Shown piece after piece: positions 1 to 8,831 of a stretch of 64,000 nucleotides of DNA. Position 1 is the first letter of the stretch; every line of letters begins with the position of its first letter. The notes under the pieces were generated by a model. The model did not search any database, was not told the origin of the DNA, and saw nothing but the letters and a program-made list of their open reading frames with translations. A program made the translations under genes and the position numbers. Source of the DNA: JAIQFL01 sp035295745 (GTDB taxonomy: Bacteria > Acidobacteriota > Terriglobia > Bryobacterales > Bryobacteraceae); assembly GCA_035295745.1 (NCBI GenBank), contig DATGIL010000047.1, positions 62,001-126,000 on the forward strand. The letters run 5' to 3'.

Positions 1-2
1 GC

Positions 3-620
3 AGCCTGATCCGCCGTTATGTTCCGCCAGATCCAAAGGATATGCAGGCGTCGTTCCAGTCAGGCAAAGCGAAGCTGATTCCGGCAGCCGGACAGTTGAT
101 CTTTACCGACTTCGCCAAGCCGGGCGACCAGGTCACGCTTACCTTCGACCCGGCAACCAAGAAGCTGCTTTCGTTCGTGGTGACAACTTACCTGGATGAT
201 AAGAAGGACGTCGTCAGTCTCAATGCGAGCTTCAACACTTTACCGGACGGCACGAATTTCGTCGAGACGACCATCTTGGATGCAACCGCGAAAGAGATAC
301 AGGCAAAACTACTAATTCCGAGTATCACAAGTTCGGTAGCTGAAGCGACTGTCACTGGTGTGCCTCTAAGGATCTCCGTGATCTTGTTGAGGCAGCCGGT
401 GGCAGAACCCGCCGGAAGTGGGGTGCAGGCAACTCTAACTGCCAGACCGGGCCGCTGCCGAGAAATGGGAAAGCCAGGATGGGGAAAAGCCCTGGTTACT
501 GCAGGCTTCACCGCGCTGCCGGACTCCCTGCCGCAAATCGCGCCCGGATGGTCATGTACGACTTGCGGCACACGTCTGCGACCCGGGCGGTTGAGCGCGG
601 GGTGGAATTGCCGAAGTTGA
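3..620 (+). CDS. 3' part of an unrecognised protein; gene begins before the window
   Basis: The frame is open from the left edge to a stop at 618-620. The first in-window Met (42) is internal, because the frame reads on upstream of it (SLIRRYVPPDPKD). Roughly the first 100 residues look like real protein, with alternating beta-strand character and phrases such as LVVTTYLDDKK and SLPDG-like turns that I associate with Solibacter secreted proteins of unknown function. From about residue 100 (nt 310-340) the composition changes to Arg/Pro/Cys-rich text typical of non-coding GC-rich DNA. The natural C-terminus has therefore probably been replaced by read-through into the recombinase scar that follows. 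No function can be assigned. Confidence 0.45.
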   Translation, partial: SLIRRYVPPDPKDMQASFQSGKAKLIPAAGQLIFTDFAKPGDQVTLTFDPATKKLLSFVVTTYLDDKKDVVSLNASFNTLPDGTNFVETTILDATAKEIQAKLLIPSITSSVAEATVTGVPLRISVILLRQPVAEPAGSGVQATLTARPGRCREMGKPGWGKALVTAGFTALPDSLPQIAPGWSCTTCGTRLRPGRLSAGWNCRS

Positions 621-700
621 TGGCGATCCTCGGGCACTCGAATCTGCGGAGCATCATGCGGTACGTCCATATTTTCCCAAACGCACATCACGGAAGGGAT
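548..700 (+). pseudogene. Tyrosine recombinase (phage integrase) C-terminal remnant
   Basis: About 45 residues match the C-terminal catalytic box of tyrosine recombinases. There is a YDLRHTSAT segment (Arg-His of the HxLR box, first His replaced by Tyr), then LMAILGHSN, then RYVHI with the nucleophile Tyr. The N-terminal core-binding domain and the rest of the catalytic domain are missing, and after the Tyr motif the frame runs into unrelated sequence. It lies about 130 bp beyond the 3' end of the tRNA-Cys gene, the usual position for an integrase of an element integrated in a tRNA. It is most likely a decayed genomic island end and not a working enzyme. Confidence 0.7.
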
Positions 701-830
701 GCGCAAGTTCGAGGCTGGTTCGGAATCCTGGCCGCCGCCTGCCCGCTTCGTACCGGGAAATCCCGCTACTTCCCAGGAATATGCGGAAAGGTCAAAAAAG
801 GCGCAATGAACTTTGAATCAATGACTTGAA

Positions 831-905
831 TGGAGGCGCGGGTCGGGATCGAACCGACGAATAAAGGTTTTGCAGACCTTTGCCTTACCACTTGGCTACC
901 GCGCC
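831..905 (-). tRNA. tRNA-Cys (anticodon GCA)
   Basis: The reverse complement folds as a tRNA. The 7-bp acceptor stem GGCGCGG/CCGCGCC closes the cloverleaf, the anticodon loop reads TCTGCAAAA with GCA in the centre, and the T-loop is GGTTCGATCC. The discriminator is U followed by encoded CCA (831-833), and U73 is the expected identity base of tRNA-Cys. The 3' end faces the integrase remnant, so this gene may have served as an attachment site. Confidence 0.95.
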
Positions 906-1001
906 CGATGACGAGGCCTACAAGTGCACAGTACCGCGCTCGCTGCCTCCAAGTCAATTCCGCAATCCCCGTCTGGCAGCCTGCTTGCTCTCGCAACCGC
1001 C

Positions 1002-3389
1002 ATGTTCCGAGACTTTCTGTATGGATGGCGGCTCCTCCGACGGAGCCCGGCCTTCACCACGGTCGCTGTCTTGACCCTCGCCCTCGGCATCGGCGCCAAC
1101 ACCGCCATGTTCAGCGTCTCGGAAGCCATTCTCTTCCGCCTGCCCGCCTATCGCGACTCCGCACAGCTCGTCGTCCTCCAGCGCTACTACCCGAGCACCC
1201 AGAAAACCGTCGCGCAACTCTCCCCCGGCGATGTCCAGGACTTCGCTAACCGCAGCCGCACCCTCCAGTCGCTTGCCTTCTACGGCACCGACCAGGTCAC
1301 CCTCACCGGCAGCGGCGACCCGCAGCGCATCCTCTCCACAGCCATCTCTCAGAACTTCGCCGAAACGCTCGGCATCGCGCCGCTGCTCGGCCGCAGCTTC
1401 TCGCCTGACGACATGCGCCCCGGCGCTCCGCTCGCCGTCCTGCTCAGCGAATCGCTCTGGCGCCACCAGTTCGCGTCCGATCCCGGCGTGCTCGGCCGCT
1501 CGATCACCCTGGAGAGCACCCCCATCCGCGTCATCGGTGTAATGCCTTCCGCGCTGGCATTCCCCGAGCCTTCCTCTGCCATTTTCCTCCCCTTGCGCAT
1601 CAGCCCCCGCCAGTTGGCGCGGCGCAACGTGTATTGGTTGCACACCCTGGGACGCCTCCGCAGCGGCATCTCCGTCAAATCCGCCGCCGCCGAGCTCTCC
1701 TCAATCGCCGCCCAGCTAGCCTCCGAACACCCCGACACCAACTCCGGAGCTTCCGTCTCCGTGATGACTTTGCAGCAGTTCCAGGCGGGCGACTCCCGTC
1801 CGATGCTCATCGTGCTCGCGGGAGCCGTCGGATTCGTACTCCTGATCGTCTGCGCCAACCTCGCCAGCCTCCTGCTCGCTCGCGCCTCGGCACGCGTCTC
1901 CGAGTTCGCCGTGCGGACTGCGTTGGGCGCCGGGCGCAAGCAGTTGCTGCAACAACTACTTGCGGAGGGAATCCTGCTCAGTGCGATTGGAGGAGCGGGA
2001 GGCATTCTCGCCGCCGCCTGGGCCGTCGATCTTGTTCGCCTCATGGCCGCTGGCCGATTCAGCCGCGCCGCGGAGATCCGCCTCGACGCACCAGTCCTGC
2101 TATTTGCCGTCACCGCAACATTGCTCTGCGGCATCGTGTTCGGACTCGCACCTGCCTTCGCCGCCACTCGCGACGCACTCGCTCGCGGAACGTCGCGCAT
2201 CACCGCCGCCGGACAATCGGCGCGGAACATCCTCGTCACCGTCGAGGTCGCCATGGCGTTCGTGCTGCTGGCGGGCGCGGGATTGTTGACCGAAAGCCTC
2301 TGGAATCTGCGCCATGTCAACCCCGGATTCGCGCCGGGCCACGTCCTCACTTTCGAGGTCGCCCCATCTCCTGGCCGCTTCAAGAGCAGAACCGAGGTCG
2401 GCGGATTCTACGAAGACCTGCTATCCCGAATCCGCCAGATTCCCGGAGTCACCGCCGCTGGAGCCGTAGGCAACGTCCCCTTAAGTGGCGAAGCATCCCG
2501 CACGCAGATCGTCATCGAAGATCGTCCCGTCCTTTCCGGCGAGCAGTTGGGCGCCAACTACCAACTCGCCGGCCCCGGGTACTTCGGCGCGATGGGAATT
2601 CCCCTCCTCTCCGGCCGCGACTTCAACGCCCACGATACTGAGGGCCAGCCGGAAGTCGTCATCATCAATCAGGCGCTGGCGGATCTGTGCTGGCCCGGGC
2701 AAAGCGCCGTGGGCCGCCGCATCCGGCTGGGTCCGAATCCCAAGGACCCCTGGTCCACCGTCGTCGGTGTCATCGGCAACGTGCGGCACAACCAGCTGGA
2801 TTTGCCACCCAGCCCTGAGGCGTATGAGAACTATTTCCAGCACAATTGGGCCCTCATCAGCCTGGTTGCCCGATTCCAACCCGGCGCCCGCGGCGTGCCG
2901 GCCGCGATCCAGGCGCAGATCAAACTCGCGGACAAGAACATCCCCATCCCCTCGGCGCTCGCCATGGACTCCGTGATCGACACCTCGTTACGCGAGCGGC
3001 GTTTCCTCATGTGGATGCTGGTGACGTTTGCTGCCAGCGCCATGCTGCTCGCGGCCATCGGCATCTATGGCGTTATGGCGTACACGGTCACGCAGCGCAC
3101 CCGAGAATTCGGCATCCGAGTCGCCTTGGGCGCGGAGCGGAGGGACGTAACCCGTCTCGTGCTCTTGGGCGGGATGCGGGTGGCGGCAGCCGGAGTACTG
3201 GTGGGCGGTCTCGCGGCCCTGGGGCTGATGCGTCTGCTGCGGACGATGCTCTTCGAAGTGGCCCCGGGCGACCCCGCTACCCTCGCAGCGACCGCGGCGG
3301 CGCTCTTTGCGCTTGCTCTGCTCGGCTGTATGATTCCGGCCCGTCGGGCGACACAAGTGGAGGCAGCGGTAGCATTGCGACACGACTGA
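1002..3389 (+). CDS. Orphan MacB/FtsX-type permease (ADOP family)
   Basis: About 795 residues in the duplicated permease layout typical of Acidobacteria. An N-terminal transmembrane helix (FTTVAVLTLALGIGANTAMFS) precedes a MacB periplasmic core domain and an FtsX block of three helices (LIVLAGAVGFVLLIVCANL, then LARASARVSEFAVRTALGAGR). A second periplasmic domain and a second FtsX block follow, with REFGIRVALGAERRDV near the C-terminus. The Met at 1002 is preferred over the upstream frame at 924 because family members begin just before this helix. No ATPase gene is adjacent, hence 'orphan'. The substrate is unknown; the family is generally thought to act in mechanotransmission or export across the envelope. 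No PadR gene sits upstream, unlike the other two copies in this window. Confidence 0.9.
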   Translation: MFRDFLYGWRLLRRSPAFTTVAVLTLALGIGANTAMFSVSEAILFRLPAYRDSAQLVVLQRYYPSTQKTVAQLSPGDVQDFANRSRTLQSLAFYGTDQVTLTGSGDPQRILSTAISQNFAETLGIAPLLGRSFSPDDMRPGAPLAVLLSESLWRHQFASDPGVLGRSITLESTPIRVIGVMPSALAFPEPSSAIFLPLRISPRQLARRNVYWLHTLGRLRSGISVKSAAAELSSIAAQLASEHPDTNSGASVSVMTLQQFQAGDSRPMLIVLAGAVGFVLLIVCANLASLLLARASARVSEFAVRTALGAGRKQLLQQLLAEGILLSAIGGAGGILAAAWAVDLVRLMAAGRFSRAAEIRLDAPVLLFAVTATLLCGIVFGLAPAFAATRDALARGTSRITAAGQSARNILVTVEVAMAFVLLAGAGLLTESLWNLRHVNPGFAPGHVLTFEVAPSPGRFKSRTEVGGFYEDLLSRIRQIPGVTAAGAVGNVPLSGEASRTQIVIEDRPVLSGEQLGANYQLAGPGYFGAMGIPLLSGRDFNAHDTEGQPEVVIINQALADLCWPGQSAVGRRIRLGPNPKDPWSTVVGVIGNVRHNQLDLPPSPEAYENYFQHNWALISLVARFQPGARGVPAAIQAQIKLADKNIPIPSALAMDSVIDTSLRERRFLMWMLVTFAASAMLLAAIGIYGVMAYTVTQRTREFGIRVALGAERRDVTRLVLLGGMRVAAAGVLVGGLAALGLMRLLRTMLFEVAPGDPATLAATAAALFALALLGCMIPARRATQVEAAVALRHD

Positions 3390-3681
3390 TTCCATCCACT
3401 GTCCGCTTGCGCCGCACCGTGTCCCAAGATCGGACAGCGTCTGTGATTCATTCGCTGCATCGAACGAGGACTCCTGCTGAAAGCCTCCCCTGGGCAAGTC
3501 AGGCGCATGCTCCTCGAGCGCGGCGGCCACCCTCACAAGAAGCCTAAACGGGCATACTGTGGAAAACTCATTTCAGGCCATCGATAAAGATGGATGGACG
3601 CCGATAACTCCGTGGTTTCCATCGGTGTTCCTCGGCGTCTGTCCCTTTTGTGGCGGACTCGACCCCTGCTAACTTGAATAC

Positions 3682-4323
3682 ATGAACCCGGCCGATCTCG
3701 CGAGGCTCGACGCGCTCCCGCTCCACTCGCGAACCCCCATCGAGTGGGGACGCGCCGTTCTGAACGAGCCCATCAGCCTGCTCATCGACCATGCCTTTCT
3801 CGAAAAGAAGGCCGCCAACAACGCCATGGAACTCCTCACCCGCTGGCCCAACGACTGGACCGAGGGATGGGTAGAGACCATGGCCTCCGTGGCCCGCGAT
3901 GAGACTGCCCACCTCGCGCAAGTGATGCGCATGCTCCTCGATCGCGGCGGCCGCCTCGACCGCACCCACAAGAACTCCTACGCCAACTCGCTCCGCCTCC
4001 TGGTCCGCAAGGGCGAGCCCGAAGAGGTCCTGGACCGCTTGCTCGTCTCCGCGCTGATCGAGGTTCGCTCATGCGAGCGCTTCGCTATATTGGCCGCCGC
4101 CGCCGAAGAAGCGGAGATGGCGAGCTTCTATCACGCCCTCTTCTCGTCGGAATTCGGCCACTACAAAGTCTTTCTGAAGCTGGCCTGCCAGATTGCCAAA
4201 CCCGCCGCCGTGGAAGCGCGCTGGCAAGAGATGCTCGCCTCCGAGGCCGAAATCCTCGCGAGCCAACCTGCCGGCCCTCGTATCCACTCCGGCATGCCTC
4301 CTGCGATGAGGTCCGATTCATGA
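3682..4323 (+). CDS. miaE: tRNA-(ms2io6A37) hydroxylase, MiaE family
   Basis: 213 residues forming an all-helical ferritin-like di-iron protein. The ligand pattern is repeated: DHAFLEKKAANNAMEL in the first helices, ARDETAHLAQVM (ExxH), IEVRSCERF, and FYHALFSSEFGHYKVF (ExxH). MiaE hydroxylates the isopentenyl group of 2-methylthio-N6-isopentenyladenosine at position 37 of tRNAs reading UNN codons, using O2. Length and motif order fit the family. The stop overlaps the start of the following dioxygenase by 3 nt (ATGA), so the two O2-dependent iron enzymes are probably translationally coupled. Confidence 0.88.
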   Translation: MNPADLARLDALPLHSRTPIEWGRAVLNEPISLLIDHAFLEKKAANNAMELLTRWPNDWTEGWVETMASVARDETAHLAQVMRMLLDRGGRLDRTHKNSYANSLRLLVRKGEPEEVLDRLLVSALIEVRSCERFAILAAAAEEAEMASFYHALFSSEFGHYKVFLKLACQIAKPAAVEARWQEMLASEAEILASQPAGPRIHSGMPPAMRSDS

Positions 4324-5147
4324 ACACACCCAAGTTCATTCCCACCACAGACGAACTGAGCCAAATGGATCGGGATTTGAGTTTTCATCCATCCCAGACA
4401 GCCAATCCGCGGATTCTCACGCCCGAGCAGATTGCCACCTTCAATCGTGACGGCTACCTCAAAGGAATCCGCATCTTCTCGCAGGACGAGATTACCGCCA
4501 TCGCTCGGTATTTTGACGGACTGCTGGCGCGCACCCTCGCAGCCGGCGGCGACAGCTATTCCATCAGCACCGCGCACCTGCGCTACGGCCCGGTTTACGA
4601 CCTCCTCACCGAGCCGCGCATCGTCGACCGCATAGCCGACCTGCTCGGGGAGAACGTGATAGCCTGGGGCTCGCATTTTTTTTGCAAACTCCCCGGCGAC
4701 GGCAAGCGTGTCTCCTGGCATCAGGACGCCAGCTATTGGCCTCTTACGCCGTCCAAAGCGGTGACAGCTTGGTTAGCGATCGACGATGCCACTGTTGAAA
4801 ATGCCTGCATGCGGTTCATTCCGGGATCTCACCTGCTGGGGCATTTGACTTATTCGCTCAGCGAGAATGACGAAGCAAATGTATTGAATCAGACGGTTGC
4901 AGACGTCCAGAACCTCGAAAAACCAGTGGATGACGAACTGAGCGCCGGGGAGATCTCTATTCACAGCGACCTGCTACTCCATGGGTCCGAAGCGAATTAT
5001 TCGAGCCGGCGCCGTTGCGGCCTTACCTTGCGCTACTGCCCCGCCGATGTGCGCGCCAATCTGGGCTGGAACGCCAAGGGTGTGATTGTCCGCGGCATCG
5101 ACCCGTCGGGTCACTGGGGCAATTCACCCCGTCCTCTATCCTCGTGA
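4320..5147 (+). CDS. Phytanoyl-CoA dioxygenase (PhyH) family oxygenase
   Basis: 275 residues. The start is the ATG overlapping the miaE stop. The 2-oxoglutarate/Fe(II) facial triad is visible as SWHQDASYW (HxD), and the distal His lies in IHSDLLLHGSEAN, followed by the Arg-rich RRRCGLTLRYC strand that would bind 2-oxoglutarate. CMRFIPGSHLLGH is a typical PhyH segment. The family hydroxylates lipids, antibiotics, ectoine and many small molecules, so the substrate cannot be told. The coupling to miaE is suggestive but may be coincidental. Confidence 0.82.
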   Translation: MNTPKFIPTTDELSQMDRDLSFHPSQTANPRILTPEQIATFNRDGYLKGIRIFSQDEITAIARYFDGLLARTLAAGGDSYSISTAHLRYGPVYDLLTEPRIVDRIADLLGENVIAWGSHFFCKLPGDGKRVSWHQDASYWPLTPSKAVTAWLAIDDATVENACMRFIPGSHLLGHLTYSLSENDEANVLNQTVADVQNLEKPVDDELSAGEISIHSDLLLHGSEANYSSRRRCGLTLRYCPADVRANLGWNAKGVIVRGIDPSGHWGNSPRPLSS

Positions 5148-5477
5148 TGTTTCGGTATCTTGAATTAGTTGTATCTTAACGAACCAATCTCACGAATCTT
5201 ACTAACAAGAGTTGATTATTTCAGATATTGAGATATAAAATTGTGTATCGGTTCGGTCGCAGTCCGAATCGCTTCTGAAGCCAAAATCGGAGATCCTCGT
5301 GTTTCCGTTAGCGGCACAGAGTCCAGAGGCTGTTTCGCTCGGAACTTTTCCGGAATTTCACCTGGCCCAGGTGGTAGGCGTGTTCCCAAGTTCCGGTCTC
5401 ACCGTGACCCTCAGGCGGCAATCGCTGAGGATTGACTTGCGCGCCTCCTCGGCGTGCAACCGGCGCGGAGTACGGAA
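5148..5477. other. 330-bp non-coding gap with an AT-rich island
   Basis: I see no convincing gene. Roughly 5148-5245 is strikingly AT-rich compared with the GC-rich surroundings and contains a good sigma-70-like promoter (separate entry). The rest (5245-5477) would be a leader of about 230 nt for the small gene at 5478. Short open frames in it have no start signals or recognisable composition. Confidence 0.5.
5212..5239 (+). promoter_or_regulatory. Predicted sigma-70 promoter
   Basis: TTGATT (5212-5217) and TATAAA (5234-5239) are separated by 16 bp inside the AT-rich island. It points towards the small helical protein at 5478 and, 90 bp beyond that, the Emo-Etf-synthase genes. Transcription start is therefore expected near 5246. 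Prediction from sequence only. Confidence 0.45.
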
Positions 5478-5771
5478 ATGTCTCCCAACGAGATTGAGCA
5501 ACCTTTCGATTCCATTGAAAGCGCCCAGGATTATTTGAACGTTCTCGCTGACACCATCCTGGACGAGATGACGAGTCTCAAACGCGATTACGACTTGGCC
5601 GTTCGCCAAGGCGAGGAGCGCCGCGGACGGGCCCTGGAACTAGCCATGTTCAAGCTCAAGACGCTCGGCTGCAACTTACAAAAATGCCGCCGAGCCCTGA
5701 ATGATCTGCGCACGCTCCGGCGGCTCATCCTCAACGAGAGGCTGACGCTCGAGCAAATCGCCAGCATGTAA
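5478..5771 (+). CDS. Small helical protein of unknown function
   Basis: 97 residues. The ATG at 5478 has a GGAG Shine-Dalgarno at 5467-5470 and is preferred over the GTG 24 nt upstream. The protein is charged and predominantly alpha-helical (SAQDYLNVLADTILDEM, then LKRDYDLAVRQGEERRG, then CRRALNDLRTLRRLI), suggesting a helical hairpin or coiled coil. There is no signal peptide or membrane segment and no family I recognise. It lies 89 bp before the Fe-S membrane oxidoreductase and may be the first gene of that transcript. Confidence 0.6.
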   Translation: MSPNEIEQPFDSIESAQDYLNVLADTILDEMTSLKRDYDLAVRQGEERRGRALELAMFKLKTLGCNLQKCRRALNDLRTLRRLILNERLTLEQIASM

Positions 5772-5860
5772 TTTCGCGTTGATCGATCAGGAGCGCAGCG
5801 AGGCCGCAATCACCGCGCTCCACTCCACGGCGATGGAACCCAGGTCCGGAGATAGCCACA

Positions 5861-7933
5861 ATGACGGAAAGCATCGATTCCATCGCGGGGGCCGTTTTCT
5901 GGTCGGTTCCGGGGCATATTCTCTTTCTCCTGCTGCATCTGCTGGGGCTCGGCTGTTTCGCTTATATCGTGGCGCGGCGCATGACGCCTCTGCTTCGCGC
6001 CCAGCGGGATTTCCGCTTCGACCGGCCTTTGGACCGCGTCGCCCAGGTGGGACGGTTCTGGCTCGGCCAGTGGAAACATCCACGCTACAAGACCGCAGGA
6101 ATCCTCCACATTCTGATCTTCGTGGGCTTCCTGATCCTCGCAGCCCGTGCATTCAACGTGCTCCTTCTCGGCGTCTCGAACGGCTTCGTGATGCCAGGCT
6201 TCTCCGGATGGGCTGGGCATGCCTACGAAGTCGCCAGGGATTACGCCGCCACCGTAGTTTTCCTCTGCATGGTGTTCGCCGCCATACGCCGCGGCATCTT
6301 CAAACCGGAACGTTACCGGGTTCCGGCTGGACGCGGCAAAGATCGAACACCCGACGCAATCTTCCTGCTCTCGCTCATCGCCATCCTGATGCTCGCCGAC
6401 GGCTTGTTTGCGGCGAGCCAGGCCGCGAGCCAGTCCCGGCGAAATCTCGCCGTCGAGTTTCTGGCGCCGTATTCCATGCCGTGGATCCTGCGAGGCGCCT
6501 TCTCCACGGCCTCTCTCTCCGCACTCGGGAGCATTCATTCCGGAGCTTACTTCCTGCATGAGTTCGCGTTCTTCTTCTTACTCTGTTACCGCCCCTTTGG
6601 CGTGCAGTTCCACGTGGAGACTTCAGTATTCAGCATTTACTTCGCGAAGTTAGACCGCTCCACGCTCAAACCGGTCCGCTGGGGCATTCCGGACGATCAA
6701 CTTGACCAGGTGAAGTCCTTCGGCGTGAAGAGGTATGAGGACTTTACCTGGAAGCACATGCTCGACTTTTACTCCTGCGCGGATTGCGGACGTTGCGCGG
6801 ACCAGTGCCCGGCGAATGCGGTGGGCCGGCCGCTCGCACCACGATTCCTCACCATTAAGGCGCGGGATTACGGCTATCGCCACTATCCGGTATTCGGGGA
6901 GGTCCTCGAAAGCGAACCTCTCGTCGGAACGGTCTTCTCCGAGGACGAAATCTGGTCCTGCACCACCTGCGGCGCATGCGAAGCCGAGTGCCCCTTGTTG
7001 ATCGAATACATCGATAAGGTCGTGGATCTGCGCCGTGGGCTGGTAGATGACGGCAAGGTCCCGCAATCCCTGCAGAAGCCGCTGAAAGCTCTCGAAAGCC
7101 GCGGCAACCCGTATGGGAAACTCGACAAAAAGCGCGCCGAGTGGATCAAGAACAAGGAATTTCAACAGGACTGCACAGTCCGGATTCTGAGCGCCAGCCA
7201 ACCTGGGGACACACTCTACTTCGTCGACAGCATCACCTCTTACGACGACCGGATCCAATCCATCGGGCGCGCAACGGCGAAGATTCTCAAGCGGACGGGC
7301 GCGAATTTCGGAATTCTGGGGCCGGCGGAAAAGGACAGCGGCCATGAAGTGCGGCGGTTCGGAGAGGAACTTCTATTCATGTCTCTCCGCGACCACAATA
7401 CCCACGCCATCCAGGCCGCCGGAGTCACTGAGATCGTAACTGCCGATCCGCATGCCTATAACGCGCTTAGGCATGACTACTCAAACCTGCCGCCGGTGGA
7501 ACATATTAGTCAGTGGCTGGCGAGAAAAGTCAGGCTGGGCGATCTAGATCTGGCTCCCGTACAAGATTCGGATCAGATCTATACCTACCACGATCCGTGC
7601 TACCTCGGCCGCCACAATCAAACCTTCGATGCGCCGCGTGAGGTGCTCGACGCCATCCCTGGTTTGCAGCGGGTCGAGATGAAACGCTGCCGCGATCGTT
7701 CCTTCTGCTGCGGAGGAGGCGGCTTGGCCCTGTTCTACGAGCCAAAAGAGAACGAACGGATGGGTGTGAAGCGTGTCCAAATGGCGGCCGAAGCCGGCGC
7801 CAGTGTGATCGTGACAGCCTGTCCGTTCTGCATGGTGAACATTGAAGATGCGATCAAAGTCGCCGGCATGGAAGGCAAAATGACCGCGATCGACCTGACA
7901 GAGTTAGTCGACCGCCAGATGGTGGTGGCTTAG
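5861..7933 (+). CDS. Membrane Fe-S oxidoreductase, ETF:menaquinone oxidoreductase (Emo)-like
   Basis: 690 residues. Start chosen by GGAGA at 5848-5852. The N-terminal ~270 residues are a NarI-like membrane domain with several helices, expected to hold b-type haem. Two ferredoxin-type 4Fe-4S motifs follow (CADCGRCADQCP at ~306 and CTTCGACEAECP at ~367). Then come two CCG domains of the HdrD/GlpC type. The second is intact (DPCYLG, SFCCGGGG, ACPFC, ~580-670). In the first (~447-555) the cysteine positions read Asp456, Asp492, Asp529 and Ala532, so it cannot bind the usual cluster. Known members of this architecture pass electrons from reduced EtfAB to menaquinone. Location directly before etfB-etfA and an acyl-CoA dehydrogenase supports that role. 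Confidence 0.85.
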   Translation: MTESIDSIAGAVFWSVPGHILFLLLHLLGLGCFAYIVARRMTPLLRAQRDFRFDRPLDRVAQVGRFWLGQWKHPRYKTAGILHILIFVGFLILAARAFNVLLLGVSNGFVMPGFSGWAGHAYEVARDYAATVVFLCMVFAAIRRGIFKPERYRVPAGRGKDRTPDAIFLLSLIAILMLADGLFAASQAASQSRRNLAVEFLAPYSMPWILRGAFSTASLSALGSIHSGAYFLHEFAFFFLLCYRPFGVQFHVETSVFSIYFAKLDRSTLKPVRWGIPDDQLDQVKSFGVKRYEDFTWKHMLDFYSCADCGRCADQCPANAVGRPLAPRFLTIKARDYGYRHYPVFGEVLESEPLVGTVFSEDEIWSCTTCGACEAECPLLIEYIDKVVDLRRGLVDDGKVPQSLQKPLKALESRGNPYGKLDKKRAEWIKNKEFQQDCTVRILSASQPGDTLYFVDSITSYDDRIQSIGRATAKILKRTGANFGILGPAEKDSGHEVRRFGEELLFMSLRDHNTHAIQAAGVTEIVTADPHAYNALRHDYSNLPPVEHISQWLARKVRLGDLDLAPVQDSDQIYTYHDPCYLGRHNQTFDAPREVLDAIPGLQRVEMKRCRDRSFCCGGGGLALFYEPKENERMGVKRVQMAAEAGASVIVTACPFCMVNIEDAIKVAGMEGKMTAIDLTELVDRQMVVA

Positions 7934-8042
7934 ATGGTGCGCCGTGGCGCAAATACTCCTGTTTGCCGCGTTGAGACGCATCTTCGACACTTTTCAGGGC
8001 TCCACCAGCCCGCTCCGCTAACCAGCTTACTGAGGAGAGTAC

Positions 8043-8831
8043 ATGGAAATCTTAGTATGTGCAAAGCGAGTACCCGACACATCCGAGAATGAAATTCAAC
8101 TCAACGGTGCCGGGAACGACATCGAACGTGACGACGTGGTCTATTCGGTGAATGAGCCCGACAATTACGCCGTCGAGGAAGCCCTGCGGATTGTCGATCG
8201 CACCGGCGGAAACGTTACGGTGGTGACAGTGGGCGGCGACGAGGATGAAGAGATCCTGCGCCGCGAAATGGCCATGGGCGCTCACCAGGCCGCTCTGATT
8301 TCCGACGAGGCCTTTGAAGGTTCAGATGGCAGGGGTATCGCGACGATCCTCAAAGCCTTTGTCCAAAAAGGCAAATATGACCTCATTTTGACCGGGGTCC
8401 AGGCCGATGACGCTGGCGCCCAGGTGGGCGGCATGCTCGCTGCCATGCTCGACTATCCCTTCGCGTCGCTGGTGAACGCAATTGACGTCGAAAACGGCGG
8501 ACTCAAGATCAGCCGCGAGATCGAAGGCGGCAGTAAAGAGATCAGCGCAATCGATCTGCCCTGCGTGCTCTCCATTCAGACCGGCATCAACGAACCCCGC
8601 TACGTTGGCATGCGCGGCATCCGCCAGGTGGCCTCCCGCGAGATTCCCACCTTCGACGCCTCGACTCTTGGTCTGGACGGCGGACAAGTCGGAGAAGACG
8701 CCGCTAAGGTCAAACGCACCGATTACTTCGTTCCCGTCGCCGGCAAGGGCGCCGAGATGTTGGAAGGCAGTCGTGAAGAGATCATCGACCGCCTCGTTGC
8801 CATGATGAGAGCCAAGGGAGGGTTGAACTAA
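8043..8831 (+). CDS. etfB: Electron transfer flavoprotein, beta subunit
   Basis: 262 residues, normal length. It begins MEILVCAKRVPDTSE, typical of EtfB. The AMP/FAD-binding signature is seen in YDLILTGVQADDAGAQVGGMLAAML and the recognition-loop region in LPCVLSIQTGINEPRYVGMRGI. The start is set by GAGGAG 6 nt upstream. The stop overlaps the etfA start by one base (TAATG), indicating tight coupling. With EtfA it would accept electrons from the acyl-CoA dehydrogenase two genes downstream and hand them to the Emo-like protein upstream. Cytoplasmic. Confidence 0.95.
   Translation: MEILVCAKRVPDTSENEIQLNGAGNDIERDDVVYSVNEPDNYAVEEALRIVDRTGGNVTVVTVGGDEDEEILRREMAMGAHQAALISDEAFEGSDGRGIATILKAFVQKGKYDLILTGVQADDAGAQVGGMLAAMLDYPFASLVNAIDVENGGLKISREIEGGSKEISAIDLPCVLSIQTGINEPRYVGMRGIRQVASREIPTFDASTLGLDGGQVGEDAAKVKRTDYFVPVAGKGAEMLEGSREEIIDRLVAMMRAKGGLN

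Noticed and set aside
766..996. 76-residue minus-strand protein across the tRNA
   Set aside because: Most of it is the tRNA-Cys gene read as codons.
5241..5538. Two short overlapping frames in the leader of the small helical gene
   Set aside because: No start signals, no recognisable composition, and they run into the supported gene in another frame.
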